From: Eumeta japonica
Taxonomy: Eukaryota; Arthropoda; Insecta; Lepidoptera; Psychidae
Direction of reading: 5' to 3'
Assembly (NCBI GenBank): GCA_005406025.1
Contig: BGZK01000854.1
Span: 1-64,000 of the forward strand
Length of the DNA: 64,000 bases
Shown: positions 1-11,340 of the stretch, piece by piece
Layout of the letters: each line of letters begins with the position of its first letter
Position numbering within the stretch: the first letter of the stretch is position 1
The notes under the pieces: generated by a model
Databases searched by the model: none
What the model saw: only the letters and a program-made list of their open reading frames with translations
What the model was told of the DNA's origin: nothing
Program-made: the position numbers and the translations under genes

Positions 1-189
1 TCAACGTTGATTACAAAGATTTTAATATAAGACTCGTTTGGATTTGCGAGGAACATTACATTAAACAAATAAAACGTATACAAACCGTACTACGAAAACA
101 ACTGAGTGGAAATAGATTGAAAAGACACTAATTAAGTTTGTTTATGCCATATTTCATTCCTCAAATCATAGTATATTGCCTTGAGACCA

Positions 190-525
190 CAGACAACTGT
201 CGGATGCGGGACGGGCAAACTGAGCGGGAAGAAACGTCACATTAGACATTCGGACGACACAACATCGGCAAAGAAGCGCGGACGGTCGGTGCGCGAAACG
301 CATTTGAAATTAATTAAAGGCGGGCCAGTGCGGGATAAATCTCACAGAAACTAATAGCAGGAGGGTGAAGTGGAACCATTCGTAGCCATTAGACGATTCT
401 CGGCTCGCGCGCCTGAACTTTGGGAAAACACGAGCGCAAGGTGTCCCCTCGCGGAGACAGACTACCTCGAGCTGTCCGGGCAGGCATAGAGTTATTATTT
501 CACTTTTCGGTGCTACGTTCAAAAA
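190..525. other. GC-rich patch, no gene recognised
   Basis: This stretch is clearly richer in G+C and CpG than the AT-rich flanks. A 70-codon minus-strand reading frame spans 310-522, but its protein has no domain or motif I recognise and no splice or start context that singles it out. It could be a non-coding exon, a promoter-proximal region or an old transposon fragment; the sequence does not decide between these. Confidence 0.3.
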
Positions 526-639
526 CTAATCGATTCAAATCAGAAGTATCGTTCGGAAATTAATAATTCTCATATTGAAATCGACATCATCAGTTCAATT
601 ATGCTGAAGTGAATATGGCGAATTAAGAGCGGAATAGGA

Positions 640-905
640 AGTAGACTTGAGTACAAGATCTGGAACAAGAACTAGATGGAAATCAAAACCGAGAGCGAGA
701 CCGGCATAGGTGTCGAAAACGAAGAGAGGATAGTACTGAACAAGACGAGATTGGAATTTAGGTCGAGAACGGAAGCAAAGCCGACAGTGGAGCTAGAATT
801 CAATTCGAGAACAGAACCGGACTTGTAATCATTTTGACAAAGAGGTTATTAAATATAAAAGATGAAGGAATTCTTTTGTAACTCCGCGGGCGAAACCGGG
901 AACGT
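640..905 (+). repeat. Degenerate purine-rich repeat with LINE-like tail
   Basis: A run of imperfect short units of the type cgagaac/ggaaatc/gaccgg continues for about 190 bases, followed by AT-rich sequence, then 'aagatgaaggaattc' and a tail reading 'ctccgcgggcgaaaccggga'. The same organisation, including the 'aagatgaagga' box and a 'cgcgga' tail, recurs near 52.5 kb, and pyrimidine-rich (opposite-strand) versions occur near 23.5 and 48.95 kb. The tail resembles 3' ends of lepidopteran non-LTR elements, which is recall rather than a database result. Most likely a non-autonomous retroposed repeat with an internal microsatellite. Confidence 0.5.
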
Positions 906-2885
906 AATATATAATGAGATGCTATTTATAATATTTACAAATTATTTACATAAATATCATATTTGCAAGCTACTTGTAGCGCTGAAGTACAGAACCAAAA
1001 AATGAAGTTGATTCACTCATAAACAATTTTATAGTAAAATGAAAATTATTGGCGTATACAAAATATTGACTAACGAGATTCATGTAGCTATTACTGATGC
1101 AGTATAAACGGACAGTGTGAAACTGCCGCTTTCTCCATTATACAACCGAAAATAGAAAGTCTGATTCACTTTTAAGCTATTTTACAAAAAAAAAATTGAA
1201 TTTATAAAAGCCGTCATACAGATTTATGTGAACGTTCACGACTATGCGTAAACAAAATTTTCATATTGTGCCACTATATATACACCTAAGGTTAAATTCT
1301 TTACCGATAAATGTAAATTATATTTATACAAAAAATCGCATTAACCGTCACCTTAAACAACACTGATGAACCAGAAACCACTTTCATAGTCCAACTATCA
1401 TTGATTTGAACCGAAATAATTGAAGTGTATTCGTTTTTGTAATTCCGTAGCCAAAGACAAAAAAAGGACCTCATGGTTTCATTCTAACTGCACGTGACAG
1501 CTTTACATTTTTTGTACTTTCTATCAGTTCCCATAAAATTATACAAGCAAGTGTGAGCTGATGCTAAACGGAAACGTAAAGAAGTAACAGAAGAAAAGAA
1601 CGATGACGCAAAAAAGGAATGAACCTGACACTCGTATGTATTTTTAACGACAGAAATAAGAGAATGAAATATTTTTATATCGACTCGTAGGTTACGCCTT
1701 CCATATACAATATTTCATCGACATAGAATCGAATCAACAATCGAGCATTACAACCGTAGAAATTTCTTAAAAAACATTACGAAAAACTCATTAAAAAATC
1801 ATTTCGTCCTTGTGAAATCACTTAACATAACAAAGTAGAAAAGACACTAGTTCAACTGTCAAGGAATTCTGCCACTGTTTATCGAAAAGATAAAAACCGA
1901 CGACTTACAGACAGCTATGATTATATTGTCTAATGAATCAGTACAAATTAATTTACGGCATTTTTGTATAAAGCATCAAAAACAACGTTAATAATATAGA
2001 TTTATTAATACCATGGTGTTTCTCATCAAAAATACGTATATCGAATAAACAATTTTATTTATTGCATTTTTATGGTTGCTTACTAATTATTATGTGTCAT
2101 GCCGTCATTGATGAACATTAATATATTCATGGAAACGTACTTACTATACTGATCGACATCAATTAATAAATTTGCATTCGTTCATCGATTTGAAAAGTGA
2201 AGAAAAATCAACACAAGTGGCATACAAGACTCAGAATCATATTTGTATAAGAGGAAGTCAATTATTCTAAATTGATAATTTGGAGGTTTACTTTATTTAA
2301 TATTATTATGTAAATCTCACGTTAACAACTGAAGCTCGAAATTTATTATGATACATTATTTGAATGTGAAGAATATTGTCTTTAGAGTCCAAGAAAGCAA
2401 TAGAAAAAAAAAAGCGATAGCGCTAGCGAAACGAACTGAATGATAAAACTTTCTGCGCGCGCTTTGCTCTACAATGGCGTCGTGTACAAAAAAATATGTA
2501 CAAAGATATTTATTTGTTTATATTAGCTGTCGAAAACAGTCTTATAAATAAAGCTTGAAATGAGATTTTGTTCAAAGTGTTTGTTGTGAACACAGAAAAG
2601 TTCTTTTGTTGTAATTTTTTCAAATTATAGAAAGGTTTTGTTCAAAAACAAGAGAAGGAATACAAAATTAATAACTCTTAATAAAACTATAAACCGCCAA
2701 ATGTGCACCCTATAAAGTCACTTGAGAATTTTTAAATATTTATCCAAAGACGTCCTACATAGTGCGAAAAATAGGTTTCATACTTAAAAATTTGATGTAT
2801 GAAAACCTTTTTTTTTTTTAATTACTTCCTAATTATGTTATGGTTCACATAAAATCTACTGGTGCATTATTATCAAATGCAAAAA
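906..2885. other. AT-rich non-coding DNA
   Basis: Nothing recognisable: no long reading frame, no transposon protein homology and no clear terminal repeats. Composition is strongly AT-rich with many short A and T runs. Confidence 0.6.
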
Positions 2886-2888
2886 ATG

Positions 2889-2970
2889 GCATACATATTG
2901 ACGGACAAAAATGACGAAGCTGTAAGCGTTTATTTTTTTTTTTTGTTTTTGATACGGAGCCCTAAAAATA
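2889..2970 (+). repeat. Fragment of the GGGTTCCG element (3' side)
   Basis: The phrases 'gacggacaaaaatgacgaag' and 'acggagccctaaaaataag' match, in order, the right-hand part of the better preserved copy near 29.8 kb ('gacggacatgacgaaatta' then 'cggaaccctaaaag'). Only this end is left, and a T run has expanded between the two blocks. Confidence 0.4.
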
Positions 2971-4140
2971 AGAGGTCAAATTGTTCTACATCCATTTTAA
3001 TATTTACAAAGTTGTTTTTTTTTGTGTGGCAGAAAATATATGAAAGCCCGCTCGGTGTAGAGGTGCCCTCTGGGAGGTACGCGATAACTTAGGTAATGTT
3101 GTTTTTGGACTTTTCATAACGTGGAACGGTTGCGTTCGTAATTCGGACCTAAAATTACAATCGAGAAACTCATCATAAGAAACTTTGAAGTTTTATAGAT
3201 TCCAAGTGATTTTCAATAATTTAATGCCAATTTAAAAAATCTACGCATGATTTCGAAAGACCTATTCAAAGATTTTTTTTTCAAATAATAAAGAATCTAG
3301 TAACAACATATAAAGGGCTTAGTGATAATGGTCGTAACACATTTGCCGTAACACACAAGGAATTACTTGTAAGTTTTTAAACATGGTTGTACATCGGCTA
3401 GCCATACAAATTAATAATAAAATAAAGAAATAGTACAAACATGATAAAAACAACCTGGACGGACATAAATAACGAGACTGAAAAATCACTAAAGGGCCGA
3501 TCTTGACTTTCAACTTAAGGTAAGAACTTGAGTAAAGATCTCGAGATAGCTAAAGCCTTTGAAAATCCATTCCTCTCCCTCATGATGAACCACTGCCGAA
3601 AGAAAGTAATCCACTCAACAGCATGATTTAAGAATTTGAATACGTAAATTCAGAGTATGTTATCAAAATATTTAATTCATTAGTAACGAAAAAGATTGCT
3701 GACCTCATTGGTTTTCCACTTATAATAATAAACTACGCCCGTGGTTTTGCCCGTATGGCCTAAGTTTTTTACATTTATTTCGTTTGTTGTGTTGGCGTGG
3801 TTTTTTTTTATTTCTTTTAAGTACCTTATCTGATTTTATATCGTAGAGTAAAAAATAATACGTGCCCGTCTTGAGTATGCAAGCTATGTTTCTGGAAAAT
3901 TTAAGAAATCGGTTCAGTTACTTAATTATGAAATTATAACAAACATGGAGACATGAGGAACACTTGTTTTTCCTTTGGACTTTTTCTCTTGGCTCTGTTC
4001 TCTTTAAAAGGTTTATATTAGAATTAGCTATCGCATAGTTGCTTACGCGCTCCATTTCGCTCCGTCTAATAATATGTCTCCGGTTATACACGCTCCCTGG
4101 TCTGGTTCAATCTCAATTAGATCTTAAATAAAGTGAACTG
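2971..4140. other. AT-rich non-coding DNA
   Basis: No gene or complete repeat recognised. A 64-codon minus-strand frame at 3319-3513 has no recognisable motif and looks like chance. Confidence 0.55.
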
Positions 4141-4290
4141 TAATAATTCTTAACATTAAGTCAGGAAAAAAGGTTTTTCGTATCTTATAAGCAAAAAGTT
4201 GCACTAAAATCTCTTTGATTGTGCTGTTTGTATCTGGCTAGTTTTGATACCATTAAATTGACGACATTTCAAAAAATTAAAAATAAACAT
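4141..4290 (+). repeat. Dispersed ~140-bp repeat, copy 1
   Basis: The segment from 'aaaaagttgcac' through 'gtgctgtttgtatctggcta' and 'gttttgataccatt' is found again, reverse-complemented, at about 37280-37420. The two copies are roughly 33 kb apart and diverged. No coding potential. Its identity as a transposon fragment is inferred only from being repeated. Confidence 0.6.
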
Positions 4291-4362
4291 TGGAAATGGT
4301 GTCCCGTCGTTTTCTATTGTTTCACTGTCCACCAAAATTCGATAAATTTGATACATTTGATA

Positions 4363-4367
4363 CATAA
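4363..4367. repeat. Target site duplication CATAA (left)
   Basis: CATAA lies immediately before the TG of the element starting at 4368 and is repeated exactly at 5070-5074 immediately after its terminal CA. A 5-bp duplication is the usual size for LTR-retrotransposon integrases. Confidence 0.7.
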
Positions 4368-4606
4368 TGTAACGGCGATTTCAGCTATCGCCGCGTAAGC
4401 CCGCACCCCGGATTGCCTCTCTTCACGAGCGCACGCTTCTGTGTGTGGTCAGCGGATTTCTTGCAGTGTGGCGGCGATTAATGATGGACAGCGTTTTCTT
4501 TCAGACTTCTTTATTCAGCCGAGCTTTACAATGTGACGGTTGGCTAGCAACTGTGTCGGATGCACCACTCTCACTGCATTTTATAGATGGTGCATCCGTT
4601 GCACAT

Positions 4607-4777
4607 GTGAGTTGCATACATTTTAATTGGGGAGGCGTGGCCATGCACTTAATTTGCATATGCATTGGCGCCACTAGCGCCCGAGACACCGATTAGCGGC
4701 CGTGCCGTAATGACGGCCGCTTTTTAAGGCCTATCATTGGTCCTCCCCACCAAAGCACGATTTCGTATGCAACTCAC
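4607..4777. repeat. Inverted repeat inside the LTR
   Basis: The 13-mer 'gtgagttgcatac' at 4607-4619 is exactly reverse-complemented at 4765-4777, and 'tggggagg' at 4628-4635 is reverse-complemented at 4742-4749. Between them lies the 9-bp stem-loop 4695-4703/4713-4721 (agcggccgt/acggccgct). Nested dyads like this could form a structured transcript. Confidence 0.65.
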
Positions 4778-4974
4778 ACGCACATTACATTTCAAATATT
4801 CAATTTATCAAACACAAATTCTAAAAAGCAAACAACAAACAAATATTTCTCCTTAAAACTAGTCCCTACCCCGGGTAATAAAAAACTATATAAAAAAACT
4901 CTTTAATAAAATACATAGAACACACACAAATATAAAACACTTTTAAGCCCATATAAGACACAATACAATCTTTA

Positions 4975-4998
4975 AATTTACATTAATTAATGTAAATT
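4975..4998. repeat. 24-bp perfect AT palindrome
   Basis: The sequence is centred on 4986/4987 and reads the same on both strands (core 'cattaattaatg'). A second 'acattaattaatgt' follows shortly before the 5029-5070 palindrome. Both sit near the right end of the solo LTR. Confidence 0.75.
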
Positions 4999-5028
4999 AA
5001 TTTACATTAAAAATTTACATTAATTAAT

Positions 5029-5070
5029 GTGTTACGGATAGCCGCGCAATTGCGCGGCTGTCCGTAACAC
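5029..5070. repeat. 42-bp GC-rich palindrome at the LTR end
   Basis: The two 21-base halves are reverse complements apart from one base pair, centred on the core 'gcgcaattgcgc'. The right half includes the terminal CCGTAACA of the LTR plus one base of the target duplication. Confidence 0.8.
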
Positions 5071-5074
5071 ATAA

Positions 5075-6350
5075 TTTGGTAAATAATTTTTCTGATTTCC
5101 GTAGTAAATAATTCAGTACATTAAAAAAAACAACAACTAAATTTTTTAAGAAACTCAATGGAGTTAATCATTATTATTATTATATTAAAGCAATAAAACG
5201 TGGCATTATCAATTTATGATTGATTCGGTACTAATTTATAATTAACCTAATTATTTCATTAATACATATGCTAGTTAATTGAAAGCTAATAAAAGAGCTA
5301 AATAACAGTTTTAAAAAACTCGAAATATTTACATTTTGTAACAGTTCCTTTCAAAACAAAAACCTTTAAGGAACTGAATCGAAATAATTCACACAAAAAG
5401 CGTTAAGACTTTTACAAAGCTACGTTCCGTGTATAAAATTATTGTACCATTACCGAAATGCCAAACGAAACCTTTTCAGAACGTCCAAGCCTCCTTTCAT
5501 TTCAATTTCATAAATCTTAACAAGGAAATCAGCATGCCTAAGAAATAAATTTACTGTTGAGAAACTTTGCGTTTGTATTTTTACCAGACATTATTTTGCT
5601 ATTCCAAAAAACTGCTACTTTAAATATTTATGTTCTTAACAGATTTGTCCGTTTGTTCGTTAATTTATTATTTACAGGTGTTTGTGAAAAAACTATAGCA
5701 TTCAATCAAATAATGGTACTACATAATATGCGATAAGAGCAAATCACCGTAATTCTTTATCTCTCTAATATAAAAACCCGTAGGCTTTGTCTGTACGTAT
5801 AATATTTTTGGTACAAAGTTTATTATAAAAATTTATTTGTTTTATAGCTGACTCAATCTATGCTTAACGTCTTTTAATTTTTTTTCTGTCTATCTAAGTG
5901 TATGTCTGTTTGTCTATTTGTATATATGAGTCCTTATAACTAAGCAGCTTTGCCTTAATGAAGTTTGAAATGCGGGAAGAATACACAAATTATTATTATT
6001 ATATAAAATATCTATATCAATGTAATATTATAAAATTGTAAAATTTCATCGATGAAGATATATTTTATCAAGTAGTAAGTTACAAAATTGTCAGCAGATA
6101 TTTATCAATTAGATAGATATATCGATAGATCCCATCTGTGCTAGATATTCTATTTATTTATCAAGGATAATCTCTGAAGCGGTTAAACTGGTTGTAATCA
6201 AATTTTTTGTAGATATCCTGGAACACGCAATAGGATATTTTTTGGTCTATTAATAAATTTTATGGAGGTTTCACAATTCTGCAAGTCGGAATCCAAAATC
6301 TAGTATTTCATCTAATTTCATTGCCTAAAACCTAAAATTATTAGTCTTAT
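5075..6350. other. AT-rich non-coding DNA
   Basis: Nothing recognisable apart from short A/T runs and a (att)n-like tract near 5170 and 5990. No reading frame or transposon homology. Confidence 0.6.
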
Positions 6351-6353
6351 TGT

Positions 6354-6850
6354 GACGGACCGGGCGCACGCGTATGGAGCGCTTAACGGCCGGTTTTTGA
6401 TCTTGTTGATCGCTTGACTATTTGGCAGGAGCGGCGCCTCGCCAACTTAGGTCGTCGATATAATACCTCTGAACCCTTCGTGTCTATAGAAGTGCAGAAC
6501 TTTACTTTCAATACGCCGATATGTATGTGATATCCTATAGTAGACGTTAAACTAAATGCAGTAGTAGGGTAGTGCAGCTATCATGCAGCTTGTAGCTGCA
6601 TTCGTATACTATTTTCTGCAATTTCTAGATTCATCCTTCAAAGACCGTTCAATTAGACGGGTCGGTTTTAGACCAATCGAATTGAAGCGGCCCGGATCTC
6701 AAAATCTGTCCTCGATTGAAAACCGTATCCTCGAGACAACCATCGTATTTTTTGATATCGATTCTGGACCGTACCGTAACGGCCGCTACTATCTAGCGGT
6801 CCTGAATGACTACCATCAGCGGTGGACGGCCCTACCGTCCTGAGGGTCGC
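6354..6850. mobile_element. GC-rich LTR-like block, unassigned
   Basis: The block begins abruptly with TGTGACGGACCGGGCGC, reminiscent of the TGTNACGG start of the solo LTR at 4368, and stays GC-rich. It contains 'gatataatacctctg', which could be a TATA-type promoter, and an 8-bp hairpin at 6583-6601 (atgcagct/agctgcat). No matching CA terminus or target duplication could be found, and an 86-codon frame at 6583-6843 has no recognisable motif. It lies just beyond the 3' side of the minus-strand BEL/Pao remnant, so it may be a damaged LTR or 3' part of that or another element. Confidence 0.35.
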
Positions 6851-7021
6851 CGATTTCTATGTCACGTGGTCAGCTCTTTGAAGGATTACCGAGACTATAC
6901 TACATACGTGTTTGATGCATTTGGAAGATAATTCTCATGCATTTTTATTTGCAAAATAAACCTATAAGTACAAAAACGTTGCTATTATATACATTTCACT
7001 ATAAAATTGCACCGAAAAGAC

Positions 7022-7105
7022 GATGTTTCCTATTTATGAATTACGAGTTCAAAACTCATCTATACAAACTACATGGACTGAAATAAGATAGTAAATATTG
7101 AAATA
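7022..7105. repeat. Direct repeat A, left of the BEL/Pao remnant
   Basis: This segment, including 'tatttatgaattacgagttc' and 'tctatacaaact', is closely matched in the same orientation at about 9529-9605. The pair brackets the BEL/Pao coding remnant. They may be what is left of the LTRs, but BEL LTRs are normally several hundred bases and I cannot extend the match. Confidence 0.6.
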
Positions 7106-7129
7106 ATCTGACTGAAATAAGAACGTTTA

Positions 7130-9410
7130 CGATCGTTTCTGTTCCTCCATGCGACAATAGTCGATTGCAGCCACGCTGTGTAAGTGTAATTTCGTGTAGG
7201 GGTGATCACCGTCTAACACAAGGGGTGCGCGTGGATCGGCCGTGATGCTGTCGCCTGAGGATATCCTTGATTTCATTCTATATTCTTGACTCAGCCTCTC
7301 CCACCGGTCCCGACGTCAGAGAAAGCTCGGCACGTCGCGGTCGTCGCTCTTTATTCCTATTCGAAAAAACATTTCTTGCACATCGGCGATCACGGCTATT
7401 TTATGTTGACGAAATCTCATTAACACTTCTGGTCGTACGACAGGAAAGTGGAGTAAGAACCACGTTCCCCCCGTCGTAGGCGGAGTCGTAGCGATCTCGG
7501 TGTGGCCCTTAACTAGTAGTTTTTTTATTTGTTTTTCGTAGCTATTTTTCAATGTATGTTGTCTGTCTAATTTTGTTTCTATGCTATGAAGCCTCTTGAG
7601 TGAGCTGTCGTAGTTATTCGGCACTTCGATTTTGTCCTATTTCCACAGTAATTTCGTTTCGTAGGTTCCGAACGGCCGTAGTATTTTCTTTTAATATTTT
7701 CAGCGCTCTTTTTTCAGGATCGAAGCTTGACTGTCTCGACTGAACACCGAGTGAATCTATGTGAAAATATCTTTGAACTATTTCTTATATGTTATTTTCG
7801 GCGACGTGATGTACGTAATGCACACGTCGCCCGAGACTTCTTGAGTGAATGGCTTGTAGAACCCATCCCAGCGGTGTACGGGAGACCACTGGTTGCGTTC
7901 TGGACCCTCTTCTTATTCTATCGGCGAGAAGCAAGTGCCAGTTATCTTGCTCAATCAATGCGCTGGGTTGCGCGTTTTCACATTTCAAAAAATTCTTGTA
8001 TATTTCGTAAGTGTCAACAGCCCTATAAACCTTGTTCTTCTGTAGTCTATAGAACGAGCCTGAGATTGTTGATTGTTTTTATTTTTAGTTTGTTGCTCCT
8101 GTGCTGCCCCTTGATGTGCAGAGTTACTCGGCGCGATGCTGCGGCGTCTAACTTCGTACCGGCGATCGCTTCTATACATAGCGGATCTATGGGCGCTTCG
8201 GTCTCTATTCGTGTAGCTAGGACGACGTCGACCAACATGACGTGGACCCGTCGTCGAATAATGCATGCGTATCGACGTGTCCTCTTGGCCCGGTCACTCG
8301 TACGGGCACTAACTCCAAAAATGGACACGATAGGATGGCTCCTCTGTGTGAGTGAAGGCGACTATCTCCATCGCTTTCTTTCTCTCTGTAATGGAGCGCG
8401 CGCTATGGGGCAACGGATGGTGAAAGAAAGAGGGTCGAGTTTGCATTGATGCGATGATGACTTATAACGCTGATATCAAAAACAAAGGTGTAATCGCTTC
8501 GCTAGGTTCCACCGAGCTTCGCAGTTTGCGTTCTTCATAGTGGCGCAGTCGCTTGGTCTATCGGGCACGGACTTGCATATTGCGCAGTTCGATTACCGGC
8601 GTTCGCATCGCAAGGTGTTCCTCAGTTTGTCCAACTCGCCGAGAGCGATCGAGTTGCGTCGTCCAAATCTCGTTTTTTAATGCTCGTTTAATTTCGGACG
8701 GCTCAGCGTTTGCTATAAGAAGGCAGGTGACGGCCTCCTTTGCTTTCCCTTTCAACGCTTATCTCAATCTTACTGTGTTTTCGACCTTGGAAAAGCTGCT
8801 CGCAGTGTCGATGTATGCGGACCTGAACGCAAGCCAGTCCTTGTGAGATCTATTAAAAGTAGGCAGTTCGCATAAATATTTCGATGTCGTATGTGGCCTT
8901 CCGGCGCTCGCCGCTTCCGCTATTGGTGAGACCAGTTGCAAGAGATCGATCTTCCGGTCTTTGGAAGTAGGTTCCGGTTTAGTTGCGGGCGGCGGTGCTT
9001 GACTATTCGATGTGGTTACACCGCCGTCGTTGCGTTCCGGCTTCTCGTTCGGCTTTGACATCGTGGCGGGGAGGGAGGCGGATGTCGTCGCGATTTCTAT
9101 AGGTGCAGTGACTTGCTGTGATTCCAGCCAGGACTCGACTTACTTCTGGTTCGTTGCTGCTTCTATTTTGGAGGTTGAACTGTTGTTTATATCTATTTCT
9201 TCCGCTTCTATCTATTGTAGGTCAGCTTCTAATTTTAATTTCGCAACCTCTTCTCTTGCTTTGGCGAGCCGGCGGGCGTGTTCCGACTTCTTTGAGGCGT
9301 GCGACAATTTCTTCACGAGCGCGGCGGGTGGCTGAACGAATTTGGAAGATGACTGTGGCGGGTACTCATAGTATTTATGTGTGAATGTGTTGTCGTATTC
9401 CATATTCGTC
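7130..9410 (-). pseudogene. BEL/Pao LTR-retrotransposon polyprotein remnant
   Basis: Read on the minus strand this is a decayed gag-pol in the expected order. Gag: a charged helical region (9212-9403, ending KAREEVAKLKLEADLQ), then LPTF-x-RSHKDWLAFRSAY with SSFSKVENTVRLR (8759-9061) and KGKAKEAVTCLLIANAEP (8558-8755). Retroviral-like protease/DUF1758 region: VRVTGPRGHVDTHALF-DDGST around 8250-8330, and PSALI-x-QDNWHLLLADRIR with TPLGWVL (7785-7988). Reverse transcriptase: LLHFPVVRPE and FRQHKIAVIADVQEMF (7316-7624). Integrase-proximal APLVLDGDHPYTKL near 7190-7240. The catalytic palm, RNase H and most of integrase are missing between 7316 and 7240, and several frameshifts break the frame. Product names come from recalled family consensus, not a search. 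It encodes nothing functional. Confidence 0.85.
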
Positions 9411-9528
9411 GACGACCTTCTTCTATTTCGTTTCTTGTAACGACTGCAGGTGTTCTTCCCGGCTGCGAAAATGTTATCGGCATCTTCGATAGTGAATTAA
9501 CGTTGCTTTTTTTTCTATATTGAAACGC

Positions 9529-9605
9529 GATGTTTCCTTTTTATGAATTACGAGTTCGAAACTCGTCTATACAAACTATATGGACTGATATAAAATAGTA
9601 TATGT
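9529..9605. repeat. Direct repeat B, right of the BEL/Pao remnant
   Basis: Partner of repeat A at 7022-7105. The first ~65 bases are nearly identical ('tgaattacgagttcgaaact', 'ctatacaaact', 'atggactga') and similarity then fades. It lies just upstream of gag on the minus strand, where a 5' LTR would be. Confidence 0.6.
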
Positions 9606-9654
9606 GCATGTACGACAGGATACGCAGGAACGTTTTCGTCACGAACACTTTTTA

Positions 9655-10200
9655 TTTAGTCTTATAACAAAATCGCACAAAAGCTAGTGGTAATATGAAG
9701 GTAAACATAGTAAGCTAACTTTTTATGAGCATTGAATGAATTAATTCTATATGCAGTATATGTGACAACTTCTTTATGCTCGTTAAGTGTTTTTTGTAGG
9801 AGTAAAATCCTATGAGTTCGCGTCACCGACACGCTAATGTTAACAGTATATATGAAAGTATATTTGTACGTGGGAAAATTATAAATGAAAATTTAATTCA
9901 ATTGAGACATAATTGTTCTTTTGTTTAAATTAAAGGGTTAGATTTTGCAATTCAACCTTTAATATGCACGTCGACTTTTATTTCGAACTTGCTGGTCTTG
10001 TGCAATCTGTCAAGTGTTTTGATAATAAAACGAGCCGACTCGACTCGACTCGAGATACAGTAGTCTCACAGAATAAAAATGTGAAGCAGCAGCTTCCGCT
10101 GTTGCGCTTCATCCAATGAGTAAAGAGTTCCGGTGGCTCACTCCCGCTTCAACAGATATCCCTATTATGTGACTCCCATAAATCAAATGTATATGTTACC
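9655..10200. other. Non-coding DNA
   Basis: No gene or complete repeat recognised. A short run 'ccgactcgactcgactcgag' near 10032 is a tiny microsatellite. Confidence 0.55.
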
Positions 10201-10300
10201 TTCTAGGATAACGAGTGTCCATGGTTGGCTATGATCATCCGCTCATTGATGGCACGCATGATCATTCGCCTCTGAAATACTATAAAAAGTATTCTAACAA
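10200..10300 (-). repeat. Fragment of the 'atgatcaccgcc' dispersed repeat
   Basis: The reverse complement reads through 'atgcgtgcc', 'atgatcatagcc' and 'ccatggacactcgtt', resembling the 5' part of the better copies at 15.96 and 20.13 kb and the minus-strand copy at 21.9-22.1 kb. Only about 100 bases remain. Confidence 0.4.
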
Positions 10301-10850
10301 ACGTTTTTCATTACACATAGTTTCAATGAATTATTATTTTTGTGGTGGAAGTGTACACGTCTACTATCTATTGACAGTTGCCTAAATTATTTTCTGAACC
10401 TAACCAGTAACGGTTGAATTTAATCTGTGGTACTCAATTATAGATTTTCTACGTATCTGTGTAGGGAGTTACAAAAAATGTGTATACATTTATTGTATAC
10501 ACAAACGTGATGGAAAAATAACTTAATTCTACGAATAAAATAATTGTCGAAACTCATATATTTAATTTCGCAATTTGGTTTTAAGAGCAAATATCACAAT
10601 GAAAATACAGATACGCTATGTTTGTTTAGGAGACAACGACGTGCAATTATTTCAATATAAACATGACTAATATTTTTTAAGCGCCTAATTCAACAATATA
10701 GATTCTGTTAATATATATATATATATATTTAGTATCGGTATCGGATAGTTGATAGAAATAGAAATACTTTTTTTTTGTAAATAAATCCGCCATAAATAGA
10801 AACACCCAGACTCAAAACAAGCATTAATTCTTAATCAAATCCCAATTACA

Positions 10851-10908
10851 ACATGACTGCCTGGTTGTCGCAGTTGGTAATGGATCACTAAGAATCAGGC
10901 AGTCATGT
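10851..10908. repeat. Hairpin with 13-bp perfect stem
   Basis: The 13-mer 'acatgactgcctg' (10851-10863) is exactly reverse-complemented at 10896-10908, separated by 32 bases containing 'gcagttggtaatggatcac'. It could be the core of a small foldback element. The loop is too large and the stem too short for a confident microRNA precursor. Confidence 0.6.
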
Positions 10909-11340
10909 ATAGCAAAACTTTTAACACTTTCTTTATTTTAGGGTTCAAGAAAAACACTCAATTTATGTATAGTAAGTAATTATTTTATTTCCGGTGTAAA
11001 ACAATAAAAAGGTTTAATTTTAAAACATTTTAAACAATGGAAGGCGAACCTCAATTCAAAATACGAGATAACGTTTGTGATTTTAGTAATAAAACGAGGG
11101 AAGACTACCTCTGGCCGGCACTTCGGTAAAATGAATTAACATAGAAGAAAAATAGTGAAACGTAGATTCATCGAATAATTAGGTTGGAGTAACTACATGT
11201 TAATTTTTAATATTCTCGTTACAATCAAAGGAGTTTTTCTGTCGTGTATTCTTCTCTCAAACTACTGAAAAAAATAGTGAATCATACCATAAATAAACTA
11301 CTTTTTACATGGAGGTGGTACCATGGTATTACTATTTGAC

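Larger units (their letters stand above)
4368..5069. mobile_element. Solo LTR of a retrotransposon (702 bp)
   Basis: The element starts TGTAACGG and ends CCGTAACA, giving the canonical TG...CA termini and 8-bp terminal inverted repeats with one mismatch. It is flanked by CATAA on both sides. It contains no protein-coding homology, as expected for a solo LTR left by recombination between two LTRs. Internal structure is rich in dyads: a 7-bp hairpin at 4373-4393, inverted halves at 4607-4635 and 4742-4777, a 9-bp stem at 4695-4721, and palindromes at 4975-4998 and 5029-5070. The superfamily (gypsy-like or other) cannot be told from the LTR alone. A short-TIR DNA element with 5-bp duplication is the alternative, but the TG/CA ends favour an LTR. 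Confidence 0.7.

Noticed and set aside
4445..4696. 83-codon and 62-codon overlapping frames
   Set aside because: Both lie inside the solo LTR, on opposite strands, with no retroelement protein similarity.
7727..8449. Longest open frame in the window, 240 codons on the plus strand
   Set aside because: It is antisense to the BEL/Pao gag-protease remnant, whose minus-strand frames match known family motifs. The plus-strand protein has no recognisable domain.
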